Of a stretch of 64,000 nucleotides of DNA, positions 25,896 to 34,024 are shown in pieces. The notes under the pieces are model-generated. The model did not search any database, was not told where the DNA came from, and saw nothing but the letters and a program-made list of their open reading frames with translations. The DNA lies in the NCBI GenBank assembly GCA_035509415.1, contig DATJLQ010000233.1, forward strand, positions 58,170-122,169, read 5' to 3'. Within the stretch, counting starts at the first letter, position 1. The number at the start of each line of letters is the position of its first letter. A program made the position numbers and the translations under genes. Source of the stretch: DATJLQ01 sp035509415 (GTDB lineage: Bacteria > Pseudomonadota > Alphaproteobacteria > JACZXZ01).

Positions 25896-27155
25896 TCAGT
25901 TTCGGTAGCGCTCCCGGTACGCGGCTACGGCCTTCTCGAAGCATTCGAGCGGAGCCCGAACGATGCCGGCGCCGATCTGTCCGCCGTCGCGCCCGGCGAC
26001 GCCGATGTCCATGACCGGTCGAAGCGTCGTCGCGACGACCTTGAAGATGTCGATGCCGGTCGGCGTGCCGCGATAGCGCAGAAAGGGGATCTGAAAATCC
26101 GTGTTGTCGCCGAACACGATCCGATAGAGCTCGAGGTTCCGCGCGACCATGTCCTCGGGCGACCCGCCCTGGTAGCTCTGCAGCGGAAACGCGGCAGCTT
26201 GGGCAAAGCCGCCGAGACCCACGGTTTCGGTGATCGGGCTCTCGCCGCCCATCCATGTGATCTCGTCCGCGCTATGGCCGGGGAACAGCTTCGCCTCGAC
26301 CGACGCGTGGGGGCCGGTGAACCAGCGGTCGCCCAGTCCCGAGACGCGGATCGCGAACTCGCGGCAGCTGAAGCCCATCGCCGTGACGATGCTCGCGCGC
26401 TCGATGCCATGGGCCGCGTCGGCGGCCGCCTTCGCGGCGGCCATCGAGAGGCGGAGGAACGAGTAATGGTCCTCGGTCAGGGCCTGCACGGTCTTCGACA
26501 CGCTTTCTTCCATGCCCTCGGCCGCCATGCGCAGAAACGCCGGGACCAACTCGCGCGCGAACAGGAGCGACGCCGCCGTGTTGCGGCTGTGGAGCTCGTC
26601 GCTCATATGGAGCGCTCGCTTCATGATCGGCTTCAACGGAATGCCCCCGAGGCGGCGCACGGCTTCGGCCACGGTCGGGGCGACCACGTTCTGGATGTGA
26701 AGCAGCCGGTCGCGCACGCCTTCGTCGTATACGCCGTAATTGAGCCGGCGCGGATTGGTGCCCTCGTAGAAATTGCAATAGCCGACGTTGCCGAGCGCCC
26801 GGTTGCGCACGACATAGACCGGCATCGACGCGCTGTAGACGCCCGCGAGCGACCCGACGCAGCCGTGGGCGTGGCAACCGTCGACGCCGATCTCACCGCG
26901 CGCCAGCCGCGTCTCGGCGTCCCCCTCGCTTGCGGCGAGCCCTTCGAAGATCGCGGCACCGATGATGGCCTTGCGCTGGCCTCCCGCATATTCGCGCCAT
27001 GGCAGCGCCGGGCCCGACGTCAGGATCAGGCTCCGCTGCATCCCGGGGACGACGCGGATCGCGGGGACGATGTCCTCGAGCACCGGGTCCGCGCCGCACA
27101 TGCGCCCGAACGCTTCGGCGTTGGCCGTATTTCTCGAATCGTCGCCCGCAATCAT
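25896..27155 (-). CDS. DUF1116 protein (AllG/YlbE-like)
   Basis: A 419-aa DUF1116 protein. The E. coli member AllG (YlbE) is a subunit of oxamate carbamoyltransferase with AllF (FdrA) and AllH. Conserved stretches seen are GVDGCHAHGCVGSLAGVYSAS (near residue 90), YCNFYEGTNPRRLNYG, and SCREFAIRVSGLGDRWFTGP. ATG at 27155 is preferred; a TTG at 27167 is possible. No FdrA- or AllH-like gene is visible here. It follows the UbiD operon after 54 bp and could act on a carbamoyl or oxamate-type end product. Confidence 0.85.
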   Translation of the reverse strand: MIAGDDSRNTANAEAFGRMCGADPVLEDIVPAIRVVPGMQRSLILTSGPALPWREYAGGQRKAIIGAAIFEGLAASEGDAETRLARGEIGVDGCHAHGCVGSLAGVYSASMPVYVVRNRALGNVGYCNFYEGTNPRRLNYGVYDEGVRDRLLHIQNVVAPTVAEAVRRLGGIPLKPIMKRALHMSDELHSRNTAASLLFARELVPAFLRMAAEGMEESVSKTVQALTEDHYSFLRLSMAAAKAAADAAHGIERASIVTAMGFSCREFAIRVSGLGDRWFTGPHASVEAKLFPGHSADEITWMGGESPITETVGLGGFAQAAAFPLQSYQGGSPEDMVARNLELYRIVFGDNTDFQIPFLRYRGTPTGIDIFKVVATTLRPVMDIGVAGRDGGQIGAGIVRAPLECFEKAVAAYRERYRN

Positions 27156-27209
27156 CGATGTTCCCAACTTCCGGCGAAGCCGTCCCGCCCGAACCCCGGA
27201 CGCCGAGGC

Positions 27210-27395
27210 CTAGGAGCGCTCGGCCAGGAGATAATGACCGTCCTCGTCCCGCGTCAGAATCTGAGCCGCCCTCACCTCGCCCCAAGCGCCGAGAAACGCG
27301 CGCCAGGGCACCTCGCGATGCAGGTCCACGAGCTCGGCGAAGTGCCGCGGCCGTTCGCGGATTTCCGCGACGATCTGGGAGGCGAGGTCGGTCAT
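27210..27395 (-). CDS. Small protein coupled to UbiD, 61 aa
   Basis: Begins with ATGA overlapping the UbiD stop, so it is surely translated with it. The sequence (MTDLASQIVAEIRERPRHFAELVDLHREVPWRAFLGAWGEVR...) predicts a compact helical, winged-helix-like fold of about 60 residues with a two-strand wing (AQILTRDEDGHYLLAE). I cannot name the family. It could be an accessory to the decarboxylase or a small regulator; only the coupling is seen. Confidence 0.75.
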   Translation of the reverse strand: MTDLASQIVAEIRERPRHFAELVDLHREVPWRAFLGAWGEVRAAQILTRDEDGHYLLAERS

Positions 27396-28747
27396 TTGAA
27401 CTCCTCGAGGCGCTTGCCGTCGAACGCGTAATACTCCAGGCGACGATAGAATTTGCGCGGGATACTCTCCGGGATCGTGGCGTCGATGCCGAGCTTCGCC
27501 GTGGTCGGCAGACCGCCCTTCCCCATCTCCCAGGCGCGGATGCTCGGGTCCACGTGCTTGCCGCGCGCGCCCGAGACGATGATCACGTCCTTGTCGGCCT
27601 GGACCCTGAAGGTCATCGCCCAATCGAGCTGGTCGGGATCGTGGATGTTGATGTCGTCGTCGGTGACGATGGCGAGCTTGACCTCGGCGACCGAGAGCAG
27701 CGCCAGGAGCGCATTCTTCCCTTCGCCCGGGCGCTTCCGGATGGACGCGATCAGGGTCCAGTAGCCGCACCCGCCGACCGGCGCGCGGATCGCGACCGGC
27801 TGCACGCTCGCGTTGCGCAGCGCCTGGAGTCCCGCCGCCTCGACCACCGGCGCGCACAGCCAATCGTTTTCCCACGGCATCTGCAGGAGATAGAAGATCG
27901 GCTTCTTGCGGCGCGTCACGCATTTGACGCGGAAAATCGGGTTCCATTTGACGTCGCCGGAAATCTGGCTGAACTCGCCGAACGGCCCCTCGTCGGCGGT
28001 CCACCCGGTGGGCAGCAGCTCGCCTTCAAGGACGAACTCGGCGTCGGCCGGAACCTCGAGATCGACGGTGCGGCATTTCACGAGCTCGACCGGAGCGCCA
28101 TGCAAGCCGCCCGCGGTCCAGAACTCGTCCATGTTGATCGGCGCCTTGTACGAGGCCGCCAGCATCTCGAACGGGTGAACGCCCACCGCGACCGCGATCT
28201 CGAGCGGCTGTCCACGGTCCAGGCAGCGCTGGTAATAGAGGCGCATGTCGGATGGCGATACGAGATCGATGCCGGTCTCGGTCGGCGTCCGGTACATCAG
28301 CCGGTACGAGCCTACGTTGCGGCCGAATTCGGGATCCTTGGAAACGACGCAAGTCGCCGAGAGGTAAGGACCGCCGTCGAGCTTGTGCATCAAAGGATAG
28401 GGAATGGACGTGAGATCGACCGCGGCACCCTCCTGGATCACTTCCTGGCACGGCGCCTGGTCGACCATGACGGGAGCGATCGGGTTCCGGAGCCCGCGCT
28501 CGAAGTGAACGGCGACGTCGTCCTCGCTCGAGCCCATCGCGAGCGCAAGCCGGCGGCGCGTGCCGACGAGACCTCCCGCCACGCGCCAATCGGGATACTC
28601 GCTCACCGATTCGAACATGACCGCCTGGGACGACTGCGCGATCAGCGTCGAAAGAGAGCGCGGGTCGACCGGCTTCTTCAGGTGCAGCAGCTCGCCATTC
28701 GCATCGAGCTTGGCCAAAAAATCCCGAAAGCTCGCCTTCTTCGCCAT
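27392..28747 (-). CDS. UbiD family (prenyl-FMN) decarboxylase
   Basis: A 451-aa UbiD-type decarboxylase that uses prenylated FMN made by UbiX (encoded at 44118). Family regions are present: ASYKAPINMDEFWTAGGLHGAPVELVKC (about residues 180-210), the E-x-x-x-E region near EFVLEGELLPTGWTADEGPFGEFSQISG (about 240-265), and VTDDDINIHDPDQLDWAMTFRVQADKD near 350. Length is slightly short for the family (about 480). It would decarboxylate, or carboxylate, an aromatic or unsaturated acid. It lies 76 bp after the Rieske gene in one operon. Confidence 0.92.
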   Translation of the reverse strand: MAKKASFRDFLAKLDANGELLHLKKPVDPRSLSTLIAQSSQAVMFESVSEYPDWRVAGGLVGTRRRLALAMGSSEDDVAVHFERGLRNPIAPVMVDQAPCQEVIQEGAAVDLTSIPYPLMHKLDGGPYLSATCVVSKDPEFGRNVGSYRLMYRTPTETGIDLVSPSDMRLYYQRCLDRGQPLEIAVAVGVHPFEMLAASYKAPINMDEFWTAGGLHGAPVELVKCRTVDLEVPADAEFVLEGELLPTGWTADEGPFGEFSQISGDVKWNPIFRVKCVTRRKKPIFYLLQMPWENDWLCAPVVEAAGLQALRNASVQPVAIRAPVGGCGYWTLIASIRKRPGEGKNALLALLSVAEVKLAIVTDDDINIHDPDQLDWAMTFRVQADKDVIIVSGARGKHVDPSIRAWEMGKGGLPTTAKLGIDATIPESIPRKFYRRLEYYAFDGKRLEEFK

Positions 28748-28823
28748 GCCGCCGATACCTTCCGATTAATCTCGCTCGCGCGTCGTGGCGCGCCACGGGT
28801 CGACCGCTTCGCCGTCCTGCCGC

Positions 28824-29957
28824 TCAGTCCAGCACGTGGTCCAGCACCCAATTCGCGATGTCGCGTACCACCGGTTCGTGGAACGAGAGCCGGCCGGGCC
28901 GACTGAATGAGGAATTGACGCCCTCATGCTGGAGCTCGGAGATGGCGTTGTCCTCGGGCAGCGACTTGTCCCAGCGCCGGTAGTATTTTTGGACGCGCGA
29001 CGCGAAATCGGGGCGCGCGACGGTCGCGCGCGGGAAGCACGAGCCGATCACGACCTTGGTGCGTCCGGGTCCGGAGGGAAACTCCTGAAGCCACCACATG
29101 CAATCTTGCGTCGTTGCGAAGAAGGTACAGGGATAGATGGACAGGAAGTAGGCCCCTGCCGCCGCCTTTGCGTCGAGCGTCGGAATCGGCGCGAATGCGT
29201 CGGGCAGATCCTCGGCGAGCAATGCGATGGTCTCCTCCGACGGCATATAGAGGCCGTCCCATTCTCCTTCGCTCTTCTCCTGCACGGTCGTTTGCTTGCC
29301 GATCGATTGCTTGTGGACCGTCGGCGTGTGGTATTCCTCCATCGCGTTCTCGAGGTAGATCTTCCAGTTGCAGGCCAGGTCGAACTCGCGGCGACGAACG
29401 CACACCATCTCCGACATGCGATAGGAGGCGAGCGCCTGGGGCAGGTTGCCCAGATGCGCCATGAGCCCGGGCGCGGACCGGTCGAAATTGACGAAGATGA
29501 ATCCCTCCCAGCTCTCCAGGCGCACCGGCAGAAGCCCGTAATCGTCGCGGCTGAATTGAGCCGTCTGTTCCATGCCCGGCGTCGCGACCAGCTGGCCGTC
29601 GAGACTGTAGGCCCAGGCGTGGTAAGGGCAGCTGATCACGCGACAATTGCCGTTGCCCGAGAGCATGCGCGTGCCGCGATGACGGCAGATGTTGACGAAG
29701 GCGCGCACCACGCCGTCGCGGCCGCGAACGATCGCGAGCGGCTCGCCGAACAGGTCGAACGTCATGTAGTCGCCCGAATTCGGGACTTCGTCCTCGCGGC
29801 CGATGAAGTTCCAAGTCCGCTTGAAAATTCGCTCGACCTCGCGTTGGTAGAACGCCGGTGCCGTGTAGCACCAGGGCGGCAACGTCTCCGCCTCGAGCGC
29901 CGGCAACCGCACGCGCTGATAATGCGCCGGATCGAACATGTCATCAGCCAGCGTCAT
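28824..29957 (-). CDS. Rieske non-heme iron oxygenase (alpha type)
   Basis: A 377-aa Rieske oxygenase; start chosen at 29957 with GGGAGGCGG upstream. Rieske ligands CRHRG and CPYHAW are near residues 77-100; the iron site has ENAMEEYHTPTVHKQ near 198. It is alike in layout to the oxygenase at 34025 (CY-x-x-P-x-FYQREAERIF-RTWNFIGR start). It follows the glutamine-synthetase-like gene by 34 bp. In aniline and aminobenzoate pathways a GS-like ligase first glutamylates an amine that a Rieske enzyme then oxidises, which this order resembles. Confidence 0.92.
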   Translation of the reverse strand: MTLADDMFDPAHYQRVRLPALEAETLPPWCYTAPAFYQREVERIFKRTWNFIGREDEVPNSGDYMTFDLFGEPLAIVRGRDGVVRAFVNICRHRGTRMLSGNGNCRVISCPYHAWAYSLDGQLVATPGMEQTAQFSRDDYGLLPVRLESWEGFIFVNFDRSAPGLMAHLGNLPQALASYRMSEMVCVRRREFDLACNWKIYLENAMEEYHTPTVHKQSIGKQTTVQEKSEGEWDGLYMPSEETIALLAEDLPDAFAPIPTLDAKAAAGAYFLSIYPCTFFATTQDCMWWLQEFPSGPGRTKVVIGSCFPRATVARPDFASRVQKYYRRWDKSLPEDNAISELQHEGVNSSFSRPGRLSFHEPVVRDIANWVLDHVLD

Positions 29958-29991
29958 TTCCGCCTCCCGACCGCCGTAGCGCGCCCGCGCG

Positions 29992-31488
29992 TCAGTACCG
30001 CGTGAGATAGGTGTCGAGCTCCCACTTCGAGATCGCGCCGTGGTAATTCCACCACTCCCGCTCCTTGATGTCGACATAGGAATTGAACAGATCGTCGCCG
30101 AACACTTTGCGGGAGAGCGGGTCGGCGGCGAAAGCGGCGACCGCCTCCTGGAGCGTGCGCGGCAGGGTCTTGACGCCGCGCGCGGCCAGCTCGGCTTCGG
30201 ACAGCTCGTACATGTTGACGTTGTGCGGGTCGCCCGGGTCGAGATTTTCCTCGATGCCCTCGAGACCGGCACCGAGCATCATGGCCGCCGCGAGATACGG
30301 GTTCATGGATGGGTCGACCGCGCGGCATTCGATGCGCGCCCCGGAGAGGTAGACGCCCTGGTGATCGCCGGGCGCGCCCTCGATCTGCGGCCGCACCATG
30401 GGAACGCGCAACATGTGGGTGCGGTTGTTGCCGCCGTACGAGATGAAGACGGGCGCCCAGGTGAAGCCGGTCATCGAGCCGGTCTTGATCAGGCGCTTGT
30501 AGGAATTCACGGTGCAGCAGGTCGTCGCCACGATCGCCGGGGCGTGACGCAGGATGCCGGCAAGAAATTTGTATGCGAGGCTCGACAGGCCGCAACCGCG
30601 CCGGTCGCTCCCGTCGCCGAACTTGTTCTCGCCCGTGCGCGCGTCGGCCAGCGACATGTTGAAATGCGCCCCGCTCCCGGTCCGGTCGGCGTAGGGCTTG
30701 GCCATGAATGTCGCCTCCCAGCCATGACGTCGGGACACCTCCTTCATCATCATGCGCCAGAGCGTGAAGCGGTCCGCCATGGTGAGCACGTCCGAATAGG
30801 CGAAATCGAACTCGAACTGGCTGTTGGCGTCCTCATGGTCGAACGAGTGGACCTCCCATCCGAGACCGTTCATGTGGCCGACGACCTCGTCCAGCCACGC
30901 GTGGTTCTCGACCAGGCCGATCACGTCGTATGCGGCCTTCGGCAGCACGTCGAGCGGATTGGCGGGCCTCAGCGCGTCGCCCTCGCGCCGCACCAGGAAG
31001 ACCTCGCATTCGACGCCGAGATTGAAGGTGAGGCCGTGGCGCGCCAGGCGCTCGATCTGCCGCGTCAGCACGTTGCGCGCGCACATCGGCCAGGGTTCGT
31101 CGTGGAAGCGCAACCCGCCCGGCGCCCAGGCGATCTCCGGACGCCAGGGGAGCACGGTGATGGCGCGCGGATCGGGATGGACCGCGAGCTCGTCGTCGTT
31201 GGGCGCCTGGCCCAGCCCGTCGAGGGCAGCCCCCGTGAACAGCTCCGAGCCGCGCATCATGCGTTCGAAATGGTCGATCGGAACGCTTTTTGCCTTGGGG
31301 ATGCCATGGACGTCGACGTAGGACGCGAGGCAGTATTTGACGCCTCGCCCCTCGAGCTCGCGCCTGAGCGCGGTGAAATCCTCGCCCGCGCCGCGGGACG
31401 GGCTTTTAGCGCCGGCCCCCCGGCTGGCCCCGGCGGCACCGTCGCCGGCCGAAAAATTGCGGCTCGTCCGTCCACTTCCTGCAGCCAT
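29992..31488 (-). CDS. Glutamine-synthetase-like amide ligase
   Basis: A 498-aa member of the GS superfamily. ATG at 31488 has AGGAGG upstream; a longer frame from 31620 lacks it. Visible: VECEVFLVRR (metal Glu), HEDANSQFEFDF, KPYADRTGSGAHFNMSL (GSGxH loop), NSYKRL-NNRTHMLR (ATP/Glu site) and RIECRAVDPSMNPYLAA. The N-terminal 45 residues are low-complexity and may be disordered. It could be an ammonium-assimilating type III/GlnT enzyme. Because a Rieske oxygenase and UbiD follow in the operon, a gamma-glutamyl-amine ligase is more likely. No general nitrogen genes (glnB, glnK) are near. Confidence 0.87.
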   Translation of the reverse strand: MAAGSGRTSRNFSAGDGAAGASRGAGAKSPSRGAGEDFTALRRELEGRGVKYCLASYVDVHGIPKAKSVPIDHFERMMRGSELFTGAALDGLGQAPNDDELAVHPDPRAITVLPWRPEIAWAPGGLRFHDEPWPMCARNVLTRQIERLARHGLTFNLGVECEVFLVRREGDALRPANPLDVLPKAAYDVIGLVENHAWLDEVVGHMNGLGWEVHSFDHEDANSQFEFDFAYSDVLTMADRFTLWRMMMKEVSRRHGWEATFMAKPYADRTGSGAHFNMSLADARTGENKFGDGSDRRGCGLSSLAYKFLAGILRHAPAIVATTCCTVNSYKRLIKTGSMTGFTWAPVFISYGGNNRTHMLRVPMVRPQIEGAPGDHQGVYLSGARIECRAVDPSMNPYLAAAMMLGAGLEGIEENLDPGDPHNVNMYELSEAELAARGVKTLPRTLQEAVAAFAADPLSRKVFGDDLFNSYVDIKEREWWNYHGAISKWELDTYLTRY

Positions 31489-32101
31489 GACCCTCGTCCT
31501 CCTGGTGGATAAACCGCGCACCCAAGATGGGCCCGGCCCGATGGCGCGTGCGACCCCGGCGCCTTTCGCATCGTCGCCGCCCCGCCTCGCGCGCCGTCGC
31601 ATCGGGCCGTTACCGCGCAAATCCGCCGACCGGTTTCGCCCGCCTCATCACAATTCCGAGGTCGATGGGGCGATCGCGTCGCGCAATCGGGTCTACGTCG
31701 AGATGCGCGGCACGCGCCGCGGCACGATTCGATGGACGACCGATGATGCCCGACGATAATTAATTGGTCAATTGAAAATCGGCGGGCCTCGTCGCGCCGC
31801 GGCGCCGCGGCGTCGAAACGGTCGCGTGGACGCGCGCGTCGCCACGCGACGTCCGTCGGCGTCGAGACGCTCATCGCGCGGCACGGCCAAATCGCCGGTC
31901 GAGCGCGGTCTGTTCCTTGAGAAACGGTTGGGGAATTCGACTCCCGACTGCCTCGCGGCCAAGCGGAAGCCCCATGCCCGGCGGCACGATCGCAGGCGCG
32001 TCAGGGCGCCGTCCTAGAGGCGCGCAAAACCGGCTCGGCCGCTCGATGGCCGCCCGTGCGCGGCACGGAAGAGCGCCCCGGAGCGGCCGAGGCGATTTTC
32101 G
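31489..32101. other. Intergenic region upstream of the GS-like operon
   Basis: The 613 bases hold no supported gene. An AT-rich stretch with the palindrome AATTG-GT-CAATT lies at 31762-31773 and probably marks the operon promoter or an operator; the rest is GC-rich and open in several frames without ribosome sites. Confidence 0.55.
31762..31773. promoter_or_regulatory. Palindrome AATTG-GT-CAATT
   Basis: Perfect 5-bp arms about 275 bases upstream of the GS-like gene, within ATTAATTGGTCAATTG. It shares TTAATTG with the imperfect dyad at 33939-33958. Both are candidate binding sites of the nearby TetR protein; this is inferred from position only. Confidence 0.35.
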
Positions 32102-32746
32102 TCAGGCGCTCTTCTTGATCGTCCGTCGCGCCTTCCGATAGCCGACATAGAGCCAGAACTGCTCCCTCAGATTGGCGATCTCGGCGCCCAGGTCGAAGTC
32201 GCGTCGGATCATCGAGGCGGCCATGATGCCGTCCAAGTGAACGGACGCGAAGGTCGCCGCCCGGTCGGCGTCGACCGGATCGAACGCGCCCAGGCCGACG
32301 GCGTGCCTGATGCTGTTCGAGAGAATGCTTATTTCCTCGCGATAGAAGAGTTTGGCAAGCGCATCCACGGAGGCCAGCCGGATCCGGGAGTTGGAATAAT
32401 CCAGCAGCACCTTGACGAGCTTCTGGAACGCGGGCGCCATTTCGATGTTGTTCTCGAACCAGTCGTCGATAAGGTCGACCGGATTCGAATGCCTGTCCTT
32501 GAGCCGGCTGTAGTTCTCGAGCGCCTGCAGGATCGCATACTCGATGCTGGCGCGGAACAAGTCCTCCTTGTTGCGGAAATAGTAGTAGATCAGCGCCGAA
32601 TTCACCTTGGCGGCCTTGGCGATCTCCTTGATCGTCACGGACGCGAAGTCGCGGCTCGAGAACAGCTCGAGGCCGACCATCAGGAGCTTCTCGCGCTGAG
32701 CGTTGCCGCTCGAGCGGTGAAGAGTGTGGGTCGTATCGCGGGCCAT
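32102..32746 (-). CDS. TetR family transcriptional regulator
   Basis: A 214-aa TetR-type regulator. ATG at 32746 follows GAGGAAACGTCAAA. The helix-turn-helix is at about residues 15-65 (ASVTIKEIAKAAKVNSALIYYYFRNKEDLF), and the C-terminal ligand domain is helical. It is encoded between the GS-like operon and the SDR/Rieske pair, so it may control either. The ligand is unknown. The C-terminal end is basic (RKARRTIKKSA). Confidence 0.93.
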   Translation of the reverse strand: MARDTTHTLHRSSGNAQREKLLMVGLELFSSRDFASVTIKEIAKAAKVNSALIYYYFRNKEDLFRASIEYAILQALENYSRLKDRHSNPVDLIDDWFENNIEMAPAFQKLVKVLLDYSNSRIRLASVDALAKLFYREEISILSNSIRHAVGLGAFDPVDADRAATFASVHLDGIMAASMIRRDFDLGAEIANLREQFWLYVGYRKARRTIKKSA

Positions 32747-32944
32747 TTTGACGTTTCCTCGCTTGGCAGGCGCTCGACGCTGCCGAACTGCGCGGCGCGG
32801 CCTTGCAACTGCCGCGTGTCGCGATTTCCAAGTCATTAGCCGAAGCGCCGATTCCCTGCAACTCATCTGGCGTTCAGCTTCGGTCCAAACCGGGAACGCG
32901 GTGCCGGCCGCGCGTCCCGGTAAGCGCAAATCGGGTCAATATCG

Positions 32945-33709
32945 TCAGTCCGTTAGCGGCATTGTCGCTCCCGCCGACATGCGCCTGGTGCGCCACCAGG
33001 CGAGGCCGGGCAAGACTCGGTTAAGCATCAAGACGGTGCGCGCCTGGCCGACTCGAATGTCGCGCCTGCCGCGCTCGATGTCGGCGATCATCGCCCGTAC
33101 GAAGGCTTCGACCGGCATTTTGTCGGTCCCGCGCCCATGGGTCATCGGCGTCTCGACCATGGGCGGAAAAACGGCGATCGCGCGGACCCGCGAGCCCGCA
33201 AGCGCAAGCTCCAAAGATCGGGTGAAGGCGTAGAGCCCCGCCTTGGAAGCGCAATAGCCGGGCGCATTGGCCTTGGGCAAAATGCCCAGCAACGAGATCA
33301 TGTTGACGATCGCAGCCTCGGGTCGGCGCAGCAGCATGGGCATGAAAAGTTGCGCCAGACGCAACGGCGCGCCGAGATTGGTCATGAGCTCGTGGGCCAG
33401 ATCGGCGCTTCCGGCCTTGCCATCGAGAAGGGTCGTTTGGACCTGCACCGCGGCGTTATTGACCAGCATGTCGATGTTCTCGAACTTCGAGCGCACGAAC
33501 TCGTCCAGCGCCTCGACCCCGCCTTCCGCGCCGAGGTCGCACGCGATGCCCTCGAGCCCGGGAATCGCGCTCTGCGCTGCGTCGATCTTCGCGCGCCGAC
33601 GGCCGCAGATCGCCACACGGTTGCCGCGCGCGACGAGTTGGCGCGCAAGCTCCAACCCGATGCCCGTCCCGCCCCCCGTTACGACGATCGATTTTCCCAC
33701 TAGACGCAT
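32945..33709 (-). CDS. Short-chain dehydrogenase/reductase (SDR)
   Basis: A 254-aa SDR. Start MRLVGKSIVVTGGGTGIG gives the cofactor motif at residues 11-18; NNAA is near 88, the catalytic Ser is in NMISLLG, and Tyr-x3-Lys in YCASK near 152. The DltE-like layout (C-terminal hydrophobic RRMSAGATMP) resembles membrane-associated oxidoreductases. It is divergent from the Rieske gene at 34025, with a 315-bp gap. Confidence 0.9.
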   Translation of the reverse strand: MRLVGKSIVVTGGGTGIGLELARQLVARGNRVAICGRRRAKIDAAQSAIPGLEGIACDLGAEGGVEALDEFVRSKFENIDMLVNNAAVQVQTTLLDGKAGSADLAHELMTNLGAPLRLAQLFMPMLLRRPEAAIVNMISLLGILPKANAPGYCASKAGLYAFTRSLELALAGSRVRAIAVFPPMVETPMTHGRGTDKMPVEAFVRAMIADIERGRRDIRVGQARTVLMLNRVLPGLAWWRTRRMSAGATMPLTD

Positions 33710-34024
33710 GGCCGCGCCGCCCGATCTGCGCACGGCCGCGCAACATCTCCGCGACCGCGGGCCGGCGACTTCCGCCGCAGCGGCACGCGCCGACGCGGAC
33801 CCGCGGCGGCGCGCGTCCCGGCGCGCACTTGCCGCTCCCGCGGCGCCGCGCAATGCACAACAAGTGAGCAGTCGCACCAAAAATCGGCGCCCGCTTGACG
33901 GCTTTTCGACGTTGCTGAACGCGCCATCGCCTGTACTATTAATTGATCGGTCGGTTAAATCATCATATCATGCGCCGGTGGCCACGCCAATGGGCGTGGC
34001 CCCGATTTTGCAGGATCCGGGGGG
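33710..34024. other. Divergent promoter region SDR / Rieske
   Basis: The 315 bases hold no gene. An AT-rich patch at 33935-33970 contains the imperfect dyad listed at 33939-33958; the SDR side is GC-rich. Confidence 0.5.
33939..33958. promoter_or_regulatory. Imperfect dyad, candidate TetR-type operator
   Basis: TTAATTGATCGGTCGGTTAA, 67 bases before the Rieske start, has TTAA ends and AC/GT-rich halves of the sort TetR proteins bind. Similarity to the palindrome at 31762 is limited to TTAATTG and TC. Weak evidence. Confidence 0.35.
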
